Shown: in pieces, positions 1 through 8,679 of the stretch
How the letters are laid out: each line of letters starts with the position of its first letter
How positions within the stretch are numbered: the stretch's first letter is position 1
Source: Roseicyclus mahoneyensis
GTDB taxonomy: Bacteria > Pseudomonadota > Alphaproteobacteria > Rhodobacterales > Rhodobacteraceae
NCBI RefSeq assembly: GCF_003148775.1
Contig: NZ_QGGW01000007.1
Location: 124,001 to 188,000 of the forward strand
Length of the DNA stretch: 64,000 nt
Reading direction: 5' to 3'
Made by a program: the position numbers and the translations under genes
The notes under the pieces: generated by a model
Database searches by the model: none
What the model was told of the DNA's origin: nothing
Seen by the model: the letters and a program-made list of their open reading frames with translations, nothing else

Positions 1-506
1 GCGTCGATGTCGACATAGGCGATGCGCGCGGCTCCCGCACGGCGCAGCGACAAGATCGCCAACACCGGATCGTTGAGGTAGCAAAACCCGCCCGCCCGGT
101 CGGGAAAACCGTGATGCGTGCCCCCGCCGGGATGGTAGATCATGCCGCCCTGTGCCAGCAACTCCCCCGCCAGCAGCGAGGCGCCCGCGGCGGTGGCGGG
201 GCGGCGGAACATCTCTGTGTAGATCGGATTGGCAACTGTTCCAAGGCCATGTCGCGCGCGCACGGCCTCGCTGACGGCCTGATCGGCCTCGGCCCGTTCC
301 AGTGCCGCGACATAGTCGGGCGTGTGCCAGATCGTCAGGGCCTGCGGCTTGGCACGTGGGCTGGTCAGGTATTGCGCCGCCGGAAGCCAGCCCATGGCGC
401 GGGCCAGATCCATCACGGTCGACACGCGCGGCACACGCAGAGGATGCCAGTCGCCATAGCTTGACCCGCGGTAGATCTCGGATCCGAGGAAGAGGGGCAG
501 GCTCAC
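1..506 (-). CDS. Histone deacetylase-family hydrolase (C-terminus outside window)
   Basis: This is a zinc-dependent amidohydrolase of the HDAC / AcuC / acetylpolyamine amidohydrolase superfamily, which removes acetyl groups from acetyl-lysine or acetylpolyamines in the cytoplasm. About 168 residues are visible. They include the charge-relay motif HPGGGTHHG (His131-His132), the FCYLND segment near 141-146 and the start of the zinc-binding VDID motif at 165-168, where the window ends. The start is GTG in a GTGA overlap with the stop of the glutathione peroxidase gene, so the two genes are probably translationally coupled. The exact substrate cannot be told from this part. The family call is strong. 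Confidence 0.88.
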   Translation of the reverse strand, partial: MSLPLFLGSEIYRGSSYGDWHPLRVPRVSTVMDLARAMGWLPAAQYLTSPRAKPQALTIWHTPDYVAALERAEADQAVSEAVRARHGLGTVANPIYTEMFRRPATAAGASLLAGELLAQGGMIYHPGGGTHHGFPDRAGGFCYLNDPVLAILSLRRAGAARIAYVDID

Positions 507-1039
507 GCGCCCAGCCGCGCCTCGATCTCGCGGCGGATGGTGCGGCTGTTGGGCCGGGTGTTCGACCCATATGTGCCCACCACGCGCCCGTCGCCGTCCA
601 GCAGCACCTTGTTGAAATTCCAAGCGGGCGCAAAACCATGCGCCTCGCGCAGCCAGCGATAAAAGGGATGGGCATTCGTGCCGCGCACCGGCGTGATCGT
701 GGTCATCGGCAGTGTGAGGTTGAAATTCACCTCGCAGAACTCTGCAACCGCGGCATCGCTGGCCAGTTCCTGCCGGAAGTCGTCGGACGGCACGGCCAGT
801 ACCACCAACCCGCGCGGCCCGTATTCTTCGTGCAGGGCCTGCAACTCGTCATATTGGGGCTTGTAGCCGCACAGCGACGCGGTGTTGACCACCAGAACCG
901 GCCGCCCGCGCCACGCCGCCATGTCGTAGCGCCCGCCGTCAATCGAGTCGAAGCTGAAGGTTGTCTGCGCCATGGATGGTCGGGCAAGCATCGTCAGGGG
1001 CAGAGCGGCAAGGGCGGCGAACAGGCAGCGGCGGTGCAT
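503..1039 (-). CDS. Secreted glutathione peroxidase-family protein
   Basis: A 178-residue thiol peroxidase of the glutathione peroxidase (GSHPx) family. It would reduce hydroperoxides, probably in the periplasm because the first 24 residues form a signal peptide ending in SMA-Q. The motif NTASLCGYKPQYDEL places the peroxidatic cysteine at Cys57, and WNFNK at 140-144 supplies the conserved Trp and Asn. In the second family motif (usually PCNQFGGQE) the sequence reads PSDDFRQE, so the usual Gln of the catalytic tetrad is Asp. That variant is familiar to me in alphaproteobacterial members and does not by itself mean loss of activity. The MHRRC start is chosen because it opens the signal peptide; the open frame runs further upstream but antisense to the NUDIX gene. 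Confidence 0.87.
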   Translation of the reverse strand: MHRRCLFAALAALPLTMLARPSMAQTTFSFDSIDGGRYDMAAWRGRPVLVVNTASLCGYKPQYDELQALHEEYGPRGLVVLAVPSDDFRQELASDAAVAEFCEVNFNLTLPMTTITPVRGTNAHPFYRWLREAHGFAPAWNFNKVLLDGDGRVVGTYGSNTRPNSRTIRREIEARLGA

Positions 1040-1141
1040 CGGACAGGCTCCATCGGTCGGGTGCCGCACAGGTATGGCCCGGGCACGCCCCGTCAAGCCG
1101 GGCTTGGCAAGGCAGGGTGCGGCATGGCATACCGCCACGTC

Positions 1142-1618
1142 ATGGCCCGCAAACCCATCCTTCAGGCACCCCTGCGCATTCCCGCCGCAGCCAAGCGCGA
1201 GACGCGGACGCAATTCGCCGTGCTGCCGTTCCGTGTGAAGAAGAAGGGTGATGTCGAGATCTTGCTGATTTCCTCGCTCGACACCGGGCGCTGGATCATC
1301 CCCAAGGGCTGGCCGATGGACGGCCTGCGCCCGGCCGAGGCCGCGGCACAAGAGGCCTGGGAAGAGGCGGGGTTGCGCGGACGGGTGCATGACACGGTGC
1401 TGGGCCTCTATTCCTATTCCAAATGGCTGGACGAGGAATTGTCGATCCCCTGCGTGGTTCTGGTCTTTGCCATGGAAATCTCGCAGATCGACGAGGTGTT
1501 TCCCGAGGCGGGCCAACGCCGGACCAAGTGGATGAGCCGCAGGAAGGCCGCGCAGCGCGTCGATGAGGTGGAACTGAAACAGATGATCGAGACCTTCGAT
1601 CCCGAACGCCTGCGATGA
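1142..1618 (+). CDS. NUDIX hydrolase
   Basis: A 158-residue NUDIX-superfamily pyrophosphohydrolase. The region GWPMDG...QEAWEEAGL (56-78) is the Nudix box; the core EAWEEAGL metal site is intact, while the first conserved Glu of the box is Leu. The KGWPMDG variant is typical of a small alphaproteobacterial family related to diphosphoinositol/diadenosine polyphosphate hydrolases, so cleavage of a nucleoside- or inositol-linked diphosphate is the likely reaction, with unknown substrate. Start: ATG giving MARKP; an in-frame ATG six codons upstream is also possible. It is divergent from the peroxidase gene and is followed on the same strand by the DUF1178 gene. Confidence 0.85.
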   Translation: MARKPILQAPLRIPAAAKRETRTQFAVLPFRVKKKGDVEILLISSLDTGRWIIPKGWPMDGLRPAEAAAQEAWEEAGLRGRVHDTVLGLYSYSKWLDEELSIPCVVLVFAMEISQIDEVFPEAGQRRTKWMSRRKAAQRVDEVELKQMIETFDPERLR

Positions 1619-1664
1619 CGGCACCGCTTGAACCCGGCCCGCGACCGCATAGTTTGGCACGACG

Positions 1665-2099
1665 ATGATCCGTTACGCCCTCAGATGTTCGCAAGACCAC
1701 AGCTTCGACAGCTGGTTCCAGTCTGCCGCCGCCTATGACGCGCTGGCGGCAAAGGGCCTTGTGTCCTGCGCCATCTGCGGCGGGAGCGAGGTGACCAAGG
1801 CGCTGATGGCGCCGCGCGTGGCGGGCACGGATGCGCCCGAGGCGCCGCTACCGGCCCGACCGCTGTCCGAGCCCGCCCATCCGGCCGAGCAGATGCTGCG
1901 GGTGCTGAAGGAGCATCTGGCGAAAAACTCCACCTATGTGGGCGGGCGCTTTGCCTCCGAGGCCCGCGCAATGCATCTGGGCGAGGCCGATGCCCGCCCG
2001 ATCCACGGCGAGGCCGCCCCCGAGGAGGCGCGCGCCCTGATCGAGGAGGGCATTGCCATCGCCCCCTTGCCGATCCTGCCGCCCGACAAGACGAACTAG
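1665..2099 (+). CDS. DUF1178 family protein
   Basis: A 144-residue protein of the DUF1178 family, widespread in alpha- and betaproteobacteria and of unknown function. The N-terminus MIRYALRC..DHSFDSWF with Cys8, His12 and the pair Cys35-x2-Cys38 suggests a small metal-binding knuckle. The middle contains KNSTYVGGRFASEARAMH and the EEARALIEEGI segment, both characteristic of the family. It lies 46 bases after the NUDIX gene in the same direction, and its stop overlaps the stop of the convergent glycosyltransferase gene by four bases. No function is assigned. Confidence 0.88.
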   Translation: MIRYALRCSQDHSFDSWFQSAAAYDALAAKGLVSCAICGGSEVTKALMAPRVAGTDAPEAPLPARPLSEPAHPAEQMLRVLKEHLAKNSTYVGGRFASEARAMHLGEADARPIHGEAAPEEARALIEEGIAIAPLPILPPDKTN

Positions 2100-3292
2100 A
2101 AACCGTTTGCGGGCGTCACGCCCATGGCGCGCAGTTGTGCCGCCTCGCGGGCGTCGCGCTCGGCCTCCAGTGCCGCCACGCGGGCCGCGATCTGGCGGGC
2201 GATGACCGCGTCGGGCAGGCCGCGCGCGCGCATCTGGGCCACCAGCGCCTTGCCTGCCGGCGCGAGCGGCTGCACGAACAAGACGTCGTCAAGCGCGGAT
2301 ATCGGCGTGTCGGCGGCGCGGGCGAGTTGGTCCATCCGCGCTGCAAAGCCGGGGGTGGCGCGCAACTGGCCAAGCCGCGCGGCGTGCCAGTCGCGGCTGG
2401 CCTCGTGCAGACGGTTGAGGGTGTCGTCGGTCAGCCAGTCCGCGACCAGCGCCGCAACCCGCGCAGACCACGTGGACAGGCCCGGCAAGGCCACCTCGTT
2501 GCGGTCAAAGACGGCGAAATAGGTCGCGTCATACTTGTCTTGCTTGAGGTTCACGTTGCCCCGGTCGCCGCGCAAGAGGTACGCCTCGCGGCTTTGCACC
2601 GCGAAATGGGCGATTTCTGCTAGGGCATAGCCCACTGTCGCCGCAGACCCGCGCCAGCCATCCGCCATGAAACTGGGTGGCATCGGCTGGCCCGACCCGT
2701 TGACCCACGCCTGTGCCATGAACCCGGCCAGCCGCTCGGGGTTCTCCTTACCGCCCTTCACGCCGGGACGGTGAATGCCCAGTTTCACATGGCGGTAGGG
2801 CCGGAACAGCGTCTTGACCCCCCAGCCACGACGAAAATCCTCGGGTGCTGCGCGGGTGAACTGCGGCAAGACCGGGTCGGGGGACCACGACCCGATCCCG
2901 TTCGACCCCATCATGCGCCAATTGATCGCCACGCCCTCGGTTCCATTCGGGCAAGCGTCCAGCAAGGCGGCCAGCGTCTCGTCGCCGGTCTTCACATGCA
3001 AGAACTCGTCCGCGTCGCTCACCAAAAGCCAGTCTGTGTCGAACAGCGCCCGGTTCTTCTCGGCAAGGCTCAGCGCGTGTGGCTGAGGCTTCTTGCCCGG
3101 CGGCACGACGTTGCGCAGGTGCCGGCAGAGGCCAAGGGCGTCGAGCCGGTCGAGAATCGCATCGCTGCCGTCACGGCAATCGTTGGTGTAGACCCAGACC
3201 GCATCGAACCCGATCAGCCGATGGTAGGCCAGCCATTCCAGCAGGCGCGGCCCCTCGTCCTTCATCATCGACAAGATCGTGGCGCGGGCCAT
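2096..3292 (-). CDS. Glycosyltransferase family 2 protein (Glyco_tranf_2_4 type)
   Basis: A 398-residue GT-A-fold glycosyltransferase of the Glyco_tranf_2_4 type. Its N-terminus, ILSMMKDEGPRLLEWLAYHRLIGF, and VYTNDCRDGSD are hallmark segments; the metal/nucleotide-binding motif is SDADEF (Asp93, Asp95). The middle third has the family's GWGVKTLF and KLGIHRP motifs, and the last 60 residues are a charged helix. It is the last gene of a five-gene minus-strand operon. Its start overlaps the stop of the methyltransferase-like gene (TGATG). It resembles the N-terminal half of the protein at 37510-39321, so the two are paralogues. The sugar and acceptor are unknown; surface polysaccharide or protein glycosylation is inferred from the neighbours. 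Confidence 0.85.
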   Translation of the reverse strand: MARATILSMMKDEGPRLLEWLAYHRLIGFDAVWVYTNDCRDGSDAILDRLDALGLCRHLRNVVPPGKKPQPHALSLAEKNRALFDTDWLLVSDADEFLHVKTGDETLAALLDACPNGTEGVAINWRMMGSNGIGSWSPDPVLPQFTRAAPEDFRRGWGVKTLFRPYRHVKLGIHRPGVKGGKENPERLAGFMAQAWVNGSGQPMPPSFMADGWRGSAATVGYALAEIAHFAVQSREAYLLRGDRGNVNLKQDKYDATYFAVFDRNEVALPGLSTWSARVAALVADWLTDDTLNRLHEASRDWHAARLGQLRATPGFAARMDQLARAADTPISALDDVLFVQPLAPAGKALVAQMRARGLPDAVIARQIAARVAALEAERDAREAAQLRAMGVTPANGF

Positions 3293-3996
3293 CAGTAATT
3301 GATGTAATGGCTCTGGATCACCGGTTTCGGCGGCCCGTCACGGTGTTTCTTCTGCACGACGTAAAACAGGAACTGCGGCACCTCGAAGCGTTTTTCGGCG
3401 CCCCGGCGCCGCTCGGTCGGGTCGGGCACGCGCGATGGCCGCTCCGTCCCCTTGCGCGAGAGTGTCCAGCAGCCCAGCACCTCATAGCCGAGCGAGGCAT
3501 GCCAGTAGCGCCACGGGATATCGGGGCCGACCTGATAGAAGCCATGGCCATACCAGCCGTCCGTGCCGACGCAGGAGACGAAGATGCCGCCCTCTTTCAG
3601 CATCGCATCGACGTTGCGGAAACTTTGCGCGATGTCGAAGACATGTTCGGTCGTGCCGCCGTCATAGATCAGCTCGAAACGGTCCTTGAGGTCGTCGCCC
3701 ACGGGGTCGGAGAGGTCATGGACATGTTCCGCCCCCTCGATCGCCGAGAAATCTAGGCTTTCGAGTTTCGGCCAGCCGATGGTCTTGAGATAGGCCTCGC
3801 AGAACCCGTCTTCCTGAAACAGGTCCTGGGGTGTTGCCTCTATCCCCAGCCGCGACAGTTTCTTGATCAGCCGGTCGGTCCAGCCGGGCGGGTTGAAATG
3901 CATCTTCTGGCGGCCCAGCATGATGCCGTTCCTGCACTCCTTCACCAGCGGTGCGATATAGGCCAGTTGCAGCGCGATGTTGATGCTGATGCCCAT
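3292..3996 (-). CDS. Methyltransferase-like protein
   Basis: A 234-residue protein with a partial class I SAM-methyltransferase pattern. The segment RFELIYDGGTTEHVFDIAQS (106-125), followed by NVDAMLKEGGIFV, matches the region around motifs II and III of these enzymes, where a motif-III helix precedes LKxGG. The usual glycine-rich motif I (ExGxGxG) is not obvious; DLSDPVGDD at 94-102 occupies its neighbourhood. It may therefore be a divergent methyltransferase or a non-catalytic relative. It lies between glycosyltransferase genes, with a one-base overlap downstream and a 19-base gap upstream, so a role in modifying a glycan is likely but unproven. Confidence 0.65.
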   Translation of the reverse strand: MGISINIALQLAYIAPLVKECRNGIMLGRQKMHFNPPGWTDRLIKKLSRLGIEATPQDLFQEDGFCEAYLKTIGWPKLESLDFSAIEGAEHVHDLSDPVGDDLKDRFELIYDGGTTEHVFDIAQSFRNVDAMLKEGGIFVSCVGTDGWYGHGFYQVGPDIPWRYWHASLGYEVLGCWTLSRKGTERPSRVPDPTERRRGAEKRFEVPQFLFYVVQKKHRDGPPKPVIQSHYINY

Positions 3997-4015
3997 GGGT
4001 TGGTCCTCTCGAAGC

Positions 4016-4891
4016 TCAGAGCAGACCGGCGAAGCGGTCGGGCACCATCACCGGAAAGCCGCGGTCGGTCGCGGCGGGGTGACGTGGCGGTTTGGGGCGG
4101 GCGGCAGGGCGGCCCTGCTTGTCGACGGGAAATTCGGCCAGTGCAATGTCGCGCGCCGCGTCGAAGGGCAGGGCGGTCGCAGGGTCGATCTCGCCGATCA
4201 TGCGCAAGCGGCCGAACTGGTGCTTGCGCATGGAGCGGTGCTGGTCGCGCCCGCCGCGCGCCATGATCCGGTCCTCGGCGACTTGCGTGTCCGCCAGCGC
4301 GAGGTGGAACAAGATGAAATTGCCCGTCATCTTGACCGGCAGGTTCAGCAGCCGATGTCCGCCATTGGCCCAGTTGGCGTGGCGCGAGATGACGAAAGGC
4401 TTGGAATAGGGCGGCGTCACATAGCCGTGCCGCCGCTGCGACAGGATCGGGGCGGTGCGGTCGATGGGAGAGCTTTCGTCCCCCGACTGGATCATGTCGA
4501 CGCCCGTGGCAAAGAGGTATCCGGCCTCATCCACTTCGGCGAGCGCTGCTTGCCAATCCAGCCCCGTCGCGGGATCGACCACGACATATTCGTCGACATC
4601 CATCCGCATCACGTAGCGATACCGCTCGCGCAAAAGGTCATTGGCGCGGCTCGACATCTTGCGGGCCATGAAACTGTCGTTGTCGGCCCGTTCGCGTGGC
4701 GCGTCCGTCAGAACCTCGGTCTGTATGCCGGTCAGGTCAACGGACGGCTGCCAATCCTCGCCATCGATGACCACGAAGAGGTTCTCGCGTCCGACGATCG
4801 CGCCGTAATGGGCGATCCACTTTTCCAAAAAGAACCCCTCGTGCCGGACATGCGTCATGGCGGCGACGAGGGATTTGCCCATCGCGCTCAT
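4016..4891 (-). CDS. Glycosyltransferase family 2 protein
   Basis: A 291-residue glycosyltransferase of the Glyco_tranf_2_4 kind. The N-terminus contains VAAMTHVRHEGFFLEKWIAHYG, the nucleotide-sugar end of the fold; the metal-binding motif is MRMDVDEYVVVD (Asp98, Asp100). FILFHLAL near the middle and a basic, proline-rich tail are also seen. Its ATG overlaps the stop of the next upstream gene by four bases, which indicates translational coupling within the operon. Substrate unknown; it is probably involved in assembling a cell-surface carbohydrate with the other transferases of this block. Confidence 0.8.
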   Translation of the reverse strand: MSAMGKSLVAAMTHVRHEGFFLEKWIAHYGAIVGRENLFVVIDGEDWQPSVDLTGIQTEVLTDAPRERADNDSFMARKMSSRANDLLRERYRYVMRMDVDEYVVVDPATGLDWQAALAEVDEAGYLFATGVDMIQSGDESSPIDRTAPILSQRRHGYVTPPYSKPFVISRHANWANGGHRLLNLPVKMTGNFILFHLALADTQVAEDRIMARGGRDQHRSMRKHQFGRLRMIGEIDPATALPFDAARDIALAEFPVDKQGRPAARPKPPRHPAATDRGFPVMVPDRFAGLL

Positions 4892-5784
4892 CCTTGGGTC
4901 GTATCGGTGGCAGCAATGCCGTCGGGCGGGGGCACGTCGAAGATGCGGCGGATGCGCTTGACGCCGACTTGCGCCTTCAGCCCGTCATAGCCGTCATTGG
5001 CCAGCCCCGCCTCTTCCAGCACCTCCCATTTGCGGTAGTGAACGGCGGTGATGGCCCGGTCGCGCGGAAAGGGTTTGCCGCGCAATCGCCCGCCGAGAAT
5101 GTAGTGGTCGTTCTCTTCCAGTTCGTTCCACGCCATCCCCGCGCGCCGGATCGCCACCGGCAGGCTCATCTGGTCGAGGTAGGGGCGGCGGTGGGGTACG
5201 AGCTTTTCGACACGGTCGAGGCTCTGTGCCGTGTCCATCCAGACCCCGGCAAACCCGCTATCCTCTGGGAAAAGCACGAAACCAGAGGAAAAATAGGGCA
5301 CCACCTGACGGCGGCGGTCGCGCATCAGGGTGATCCGCTCTTCCGGTACGGGCAGACCGAAATTGCCGTAGACGGTTTCCCAAAGATCGGCGGGCGCCCA
5401 CAGGATCGAGGCGGCGGGCGAGCAGGTGACATGGCCGGGCTTGAGCAGGCGGGTGATGTCATGGGCGGCCATAACAAGGATATCGCTGTCCATGAACCCG
5501 GACCATTGGGTGTCGCGGGGCTGAAGGCAGGCGATGATCTTGTTGCCGTGCGGATAGGCCGGGTCGAACACGCCTTCGGTCACCATCGGCCGCACCTCGC
5601 AGCGCATCCGGCGCAGCGTTTCGGTGACGGCGGGGTCCAGCTCCTCCATCCGGTGGGCAGGGCAGTAGCCGACGAGTTGGACCTCAGCGTCGAGATGCTG
5701 ACGGATCGAGGCGGCAAGGTAGCACGCGATATACTGGTAGGTCGGCGGTTCCACCACGAAGAAAAGCGTGAGCGAGGGCGTCAT
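4888..5784 (-). CDS. Nucleotide-diphospho-sugar transferase (GT-A fold)
   Basis: A 298-residue protein that looks like a GT-A nucleotide-sugar transferase. Evidence is the N-terminal beta-strand LTLFFVVEPPTYQYIACYLA, the HGNKIIACLQP segment and the DxD motif in GFMDSDILV (Asp99, Asp101), followed by an acceptor domain with YFSSGFVLFPEDSGF and YLDQMSLPVAIRRAG, a layout seen in GT8-like enzymes. Start: ATG giving MTPSL. A longer reading upstream would overlap the preceding gene and has no family support. Only 11 bases separate it from the upstream gene, and it overlaps the next one by four bases. The sugar transferred is unknown. Confidence 0.7.
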   Translation of the reverse strand: MTPSLTLFFVVEPPTYQYIACYLAASIRQHLDAEVQLVGYCPAHRMEELDPAVTETLRRMRCEVRPMVTEGVFDPAYPHGNKIIACLQPRDTQWSGFMDSDILVMAAHDITRLLKPGHVTCSPAASILWAPADLWETVYGNFGLPVPEERITLMRDRRRQVVPYFSSGFVLFPEDSGFAGVWMDTAQSLDRVEKLVPHRRPYLDQMSLPVAIRRAGMAWNELEENDHYILGGRLRGKPFPRDRAITAVHYRKWEVLEEAGLANDGYDGLKAQVGVKRIRRIFDVPPPDGIAATDTTQG

Positions 5785-5795
5785 GATCCGCCCCC

Positions 5796-6611
5796 TCAGT
5801 CTTCCAGCGCGAGGCCGGGGTCGATGCCGACCTCCTGGCACATGCGCCACGCGTAGGAGTTTTCCAGCGGCACGTTGCGCCGCCACCAGGGCTTGGTGCC
5901 GTTCGTGTAGAGATGGACGGAGGTGGTGGCCTCCGTGAACCAACCCTCCACCCGGCCATGGGGGTCGTAGAAGATGTCATTGAGCTGGAAGGGCACGGGG
6001 TAGAGCACGTCAGGCGTCATCGCGCGCTCGTAGTCGCCGGTCTGCTGGGCGAAATAGGTAAAGGCCTGCGGGCCGAAGGCGGTGCGCTCGGTGCGGTAGA
6101 TCTTGACCGCGTGGGGCGCATCCTTTTGCTTTTCAAGCTTCTTGCGCTGCTGCTTGTTCCACCATGGCGGGGCGTCGGGCAGATTGTCGTAATAGTCGAG
6201 CAGGCGGTCCATCAGTTCGCAGTGTTGCGGCAGGCCCACGACCCCGCAGTTCAGTGCGCCGCGCATACCGTGACCGGCAAAGATCCATTCCCATTCATCG
6301 GGGAAGGGCCTGTGGCAAAAAGCGTCGCAGTCGATCCAGATCGCACCGGTGGCACGGATCATCTTGTAGCGAAAGACGTTGGACAGGAAGCTGGCCGAGG
6401 TCTCCTCGACGATGTCCATGGGGATGTCCATGATCTCGGAGGCGGGGCGGACCACGACGCCCTCGGGCGCGTTCTGGACATTGTCGGTGCAATAAAGCGT
6501 CACCGGATGGCCGTGGCGCAGGTGGGATTTCAGGCAAAGCTGGTTGAGATACTGCAGCTTTTCCCCGATCCAGAGAGAGGCCACGGGTCGACGGTTCAGT
6601 TCCACTGGCAT
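5796..6611 (-). CDS. Glycosyltransferase with DxD sugar-binding motif (GT32-like)
   Basis: A 271-residue transferase resembling the GT32 / alpha-1,4-glycosyltransferase group. WIGEKLQYLNQLCLKSHLRHGH (near 14-35) and LSNVFRYKMIRATGAIWIDCDAF (76-98) are the characteristic nucleotide-sugar segments; the DxD motif is Asp94-x-Asp96. GALNCGVVGLP follows. The start MPVEL is preferred because AGGAAAAGGG lies just upstream; an in-frame ATG 13 codons earlier is the alternative. It is the first gene of the minus-strand glycosyltransferase operon, and the divergent Pho-regulated operon begins about 240 bases away. Donor and acceptor are unknown. Confidence 0.72.
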   Translation of the reverse strand: MPVELNRRPVASLWIGEKLQYLNQLCLKSHLRHGHPVTLYCTDNVQNAPEGVVVRPASEIMDIPMDIVEETSASFLSNVFRYKMIRATGAIWIDCDAFCHRPFPDEWEWIFAGHGMRGALNCGVVGLPQHCELMDRLLDYYDNLPDAPPWWNKQQRKKLEKQKDAPHAVKIYRTERTAFGPQAFTYFAQQTGDYERAMTPDVLYPVPFQLNDIFYDPHGRVEGWFTEATTSVHLYTNGTKPWWRRNVPLENSYAWRMCQEVGIDPGLALED

Positions 6612-6850
6612 GCCCTTTTCCTGCTCGAAACAGCGCGGGTTGGTCCGCATCTTTCGTTGATCCGTTGTCGCCTGTTTCGAAGATCAAGGCAAAGGATTTC
6701 CGGGAACAGGCAAAGGGGGGTGTTGCGGGGGTGCACGGGTGTCAGCGGCGGATGCTTCGGGGGTGCGGGGTGTCGCGACCGGGCGCACGGCTGCATGCCG
6801 CAAAGGCCTGTGGCTGAGGTGTCTCCAAACCCTTGGCGTCCCCCCTCTGA

Positions 6851-6868
6851 CCGTCATGGATGTGTCAT
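6851..6868 (+). promoter_or_regulatory. Pho box upstream of phnD
   Basis: CCGTCAT-GGAT-GTGTCAT is two direct 7-base repeats with a 4-base spacer, one mismatch each from the PhoB consensus CTGTCAT-N4-CTGTCAT. It lies 49 bases before the phnD start, where an activator site would be expected. Binding by PhoB and induction by phosphate starvation are inferred. Confidence 0.8.
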
Positions 6869-6917
6869 GATGCCTTGATAGGCGACCCGGAGTGTTCAAC
6901 CCGGGAGACACCGACAC

Positions 6918-7802
6918 ATGCGCAGACTTCACTTCACCGCAGCACCTCTTGCCGTCGCGGCCGTCCTTTTCGCTGGTGCAGCCACTGCGCAATCCGTGGC
7001 CGACGCTTGCCCTGCCACCCTGCGGATGGCGGATACCGGCATCGAGGGCATGGGTGATCTGACCGAAGCCTTCGGCCCTTTCGCCGAAACCTTCGAAGAG
7101 CTGACCGGCGTCGAGCTTGCGCTCTTCTCGCTGTCCAACCGGACCGCCGCAGGCACCGCCCTGCAGTTCGACGAGGTCGATTTCGTCTTTGCAGGCCCCT
7201 CTGAATTCGTGCTGTTCCAGCAACTGACCGAGATGGACATCTTGTTCTCCATCGTGCGTCCGCATTACGGCTCCAGCTTTGTCGTGCGGGCCGACAGTGA
7301 CATCCAGACGCTGGCCGATCTGGCCGGTCGCCGCGTGGCGCTCAAGGATGTGGGCTCCACCTCGGGGCATATCTTCCCGATGATGCTGATGGCCGAAGCA
7401 GGGCTCGATCCGGAAAACGACGTCGAGATCATCATGGCAGGCGACGCGCGCGTCCAGGTGCTGATCAATGGCGATGTCGATGCGATGGGCGGCGGCAATT
7501 CTGACTGGGATGCCGTGCGCGAGCAAGATCCCGATACCGAATACCGCCTGCTGGCGCAGACCGACACCCTGCCGGGTGATCCGGTGGTGATGCGCGCCAC
7601 CCTGCCGCAAGATTGCCGTGACGCCCTGCGCGCCACGCTGTCCGAAAACGCGGATGCGCTGTGGAACAGCCTGACCTCGACCGAGCGCAACGCCGACAAG
7701 TTCATCGAACGCGACGCCTACATGTCCTTCGACACCGACCCGGCCATCTACGACGTCGTGCGCAGAGCCTACGAGGTTGCAGGCATCGCGCTGGACGATT
7801 GA
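6918..7802 (+). CDS. phnD: Phosphonate/phosphite ABC transporter substrate-binding protein
   Basis: A 294-residue periplasmic binding protein of the PhnD / PtxB family. Residues 1-24 are a signal peptide ending ATA-Q. Family segments include LRMADTGIEGMGDL, AGPSEFVLFQQL, LADLAGRRVALKDVGSTSGH (the ligand-proximal STSGH loop) and GGGNSDWDAV. It would capture phosphonate, phosphite or phosphate esters and hand them to the permease PhnE. A Pho box lies just upstream, and an intercistronic hairpin separates it from phnC, an arrangement often used to make more binding protein than ATPase. No C-P lyase or phosphonatase gene is in the window, so the ligand is not fixed by context. Confidence 0.9.
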   Translation: MRRLHFTAAPLAVAAVLFAGAATAQSVADACPATLRMADTGIEGMGDLTEAFGPFAETFEELTGVELALFSLSNRTAAGTALQFDEVDFVFAGPSEFVLFQQLTEMDILFSIVRPHYGSSFVVRADSDIQTLADLAGRRVALKDVGSTSGHIFPMMLMAEAGLDPENDVEIIMAGDARVQVLINGDVDAMGGGNSDWDAVREQDPDTEYRLLAQTDTLPGDPVVMRATLPQDCRDALRATLSENADALWNSLTSTERNADKFIERDAYMSFDTDPAIYDVVRRAYEVAGIALDD

Positions 7803-7823
7803 TCCTCACCGATCCGTCACAGG

Positions 7824-7854
7824 CGGGCGGCCATCCATTGGGACAGGCCGCCCG
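7824..7854 (+). terminator. Intercistronic hairpin between phnD and phnC
   Basis: Nine-base inverted repeat CGGGCGGCC / GGCCGCCCG with a 13-base loop, followed by a T/C-rich run (TTTCCTATTT). It probably attenuates transcription or stabilises the upstream phnD message. Confidence 0.6.
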
Positions 7855-7893
7855 TTTCCTATTTGCACCGGACGTTCACGCAAGGAGCCGACG

Positions 7894-8679
7894 ATGAGTT
7901 CAGCCATTACCTGTGAGGACGTGCGGGTCAGCTACGGCGACCTGCAGGTCCTGCGCGGCGTGTCCTTCGATATCCCCGCCGGTCAAGGTGTGGTGTTGCT
8001 CGGGGCAAATGGCTGCGGGAAATCAACCCTTATGCGCAGCCTGAACGGGCTCGAGAAACTGCAGTCGGGCCGCATCCGCATCCATGGCGACAGCCTGGCG
8101 GATGCCTCGAGGGTCGATCTGCGCCGCATCCGGCGCTGCATGGGCTATGTGTTTCAGCAATTCAATCTGGTGCCGCAACTCAGCGCATTTCAAAACGTCC
8201 TTCTTGGGGCGATGGGGCGGCATCGTCTTGGGCTCCTGTCTTGCCTCGGATTGACGGCATCGACCGAGGAGCGCGCGCGCGCGATGGCCTGTCTCGAACG
8301 GGTCGGCATGGCCGACCGCGCGCAGCACCGCCCATCCCAGCTTTCGGGCGGCCAGCAGCAGCGCGTCGCCATCGCGCGCATGCTGATGCAGGCCCCCAAG
8401 GTCGTGATCGCCGACGAACCCATCGCAAGCCTTGATCCCAAGGCCGGGCGCGAGGTGCTGGACCTGTTGTGGCGGATCGTGCGCGAGGAAGGGTTGAGCA
8501 TGCTTTGCACGTTGCACCAGCTTGATCTGGCGCGGGAATATGCGGACCGCATCATCGGAATGAAGGCCGGACGGGTCGAGATCGACGCCGCCATCGCCGA
8601 CATCGATCCCCTGCACCTGAACACACTTTACGTCGGCATGACCCGCGTCGATGCCCAGCCACAGGAAGACGCCGCATGA
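7894..8679 (+). CDS. phnC: Phosphonate ABC transporter ATP-binding protein
   Basis: A 261-residue ABC ATPase of the PhnC type. Walker A is GANGCGKS (37-44), the Q-loop lies in VFQQFNLV, the signature is LSGGQQQRVAIAR and Walker B is VVIADEPIASLD, followed by the H-loop in TLHQLDLA. It powers uptake of the PhnD ligand through PhnE. The start after AAGGAG is chosen; an earlier in-frame start would run through the hairpin. Its last codons overlap phnE (ATGA), so the two are translated together. All catalytic motifs are intact. Confidence 0.92.
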   Translation: MSSAITCEDVRVSYGDLQVLRGVSFDIPAGQGVVLLGANGCGKSTLMRSLNGLEKLQSGRIRIHGDSLADASRVDLRRIRRCMGYVFQQFNLVPQLSAFQNVLLGAMGRHRLGLLSCLGLTASTEERARAMACLERVGMADRAQHRPSQLSGGQQQRVAIARMLMQAPKVVIADEPIASLDPKAGREVLDLLWRIVREEGLSMLCTLHQLDLAREYADRIIGMKAGRVEIDAAIADIDPLHLNTLYVGMTRVDAQPQEDAA

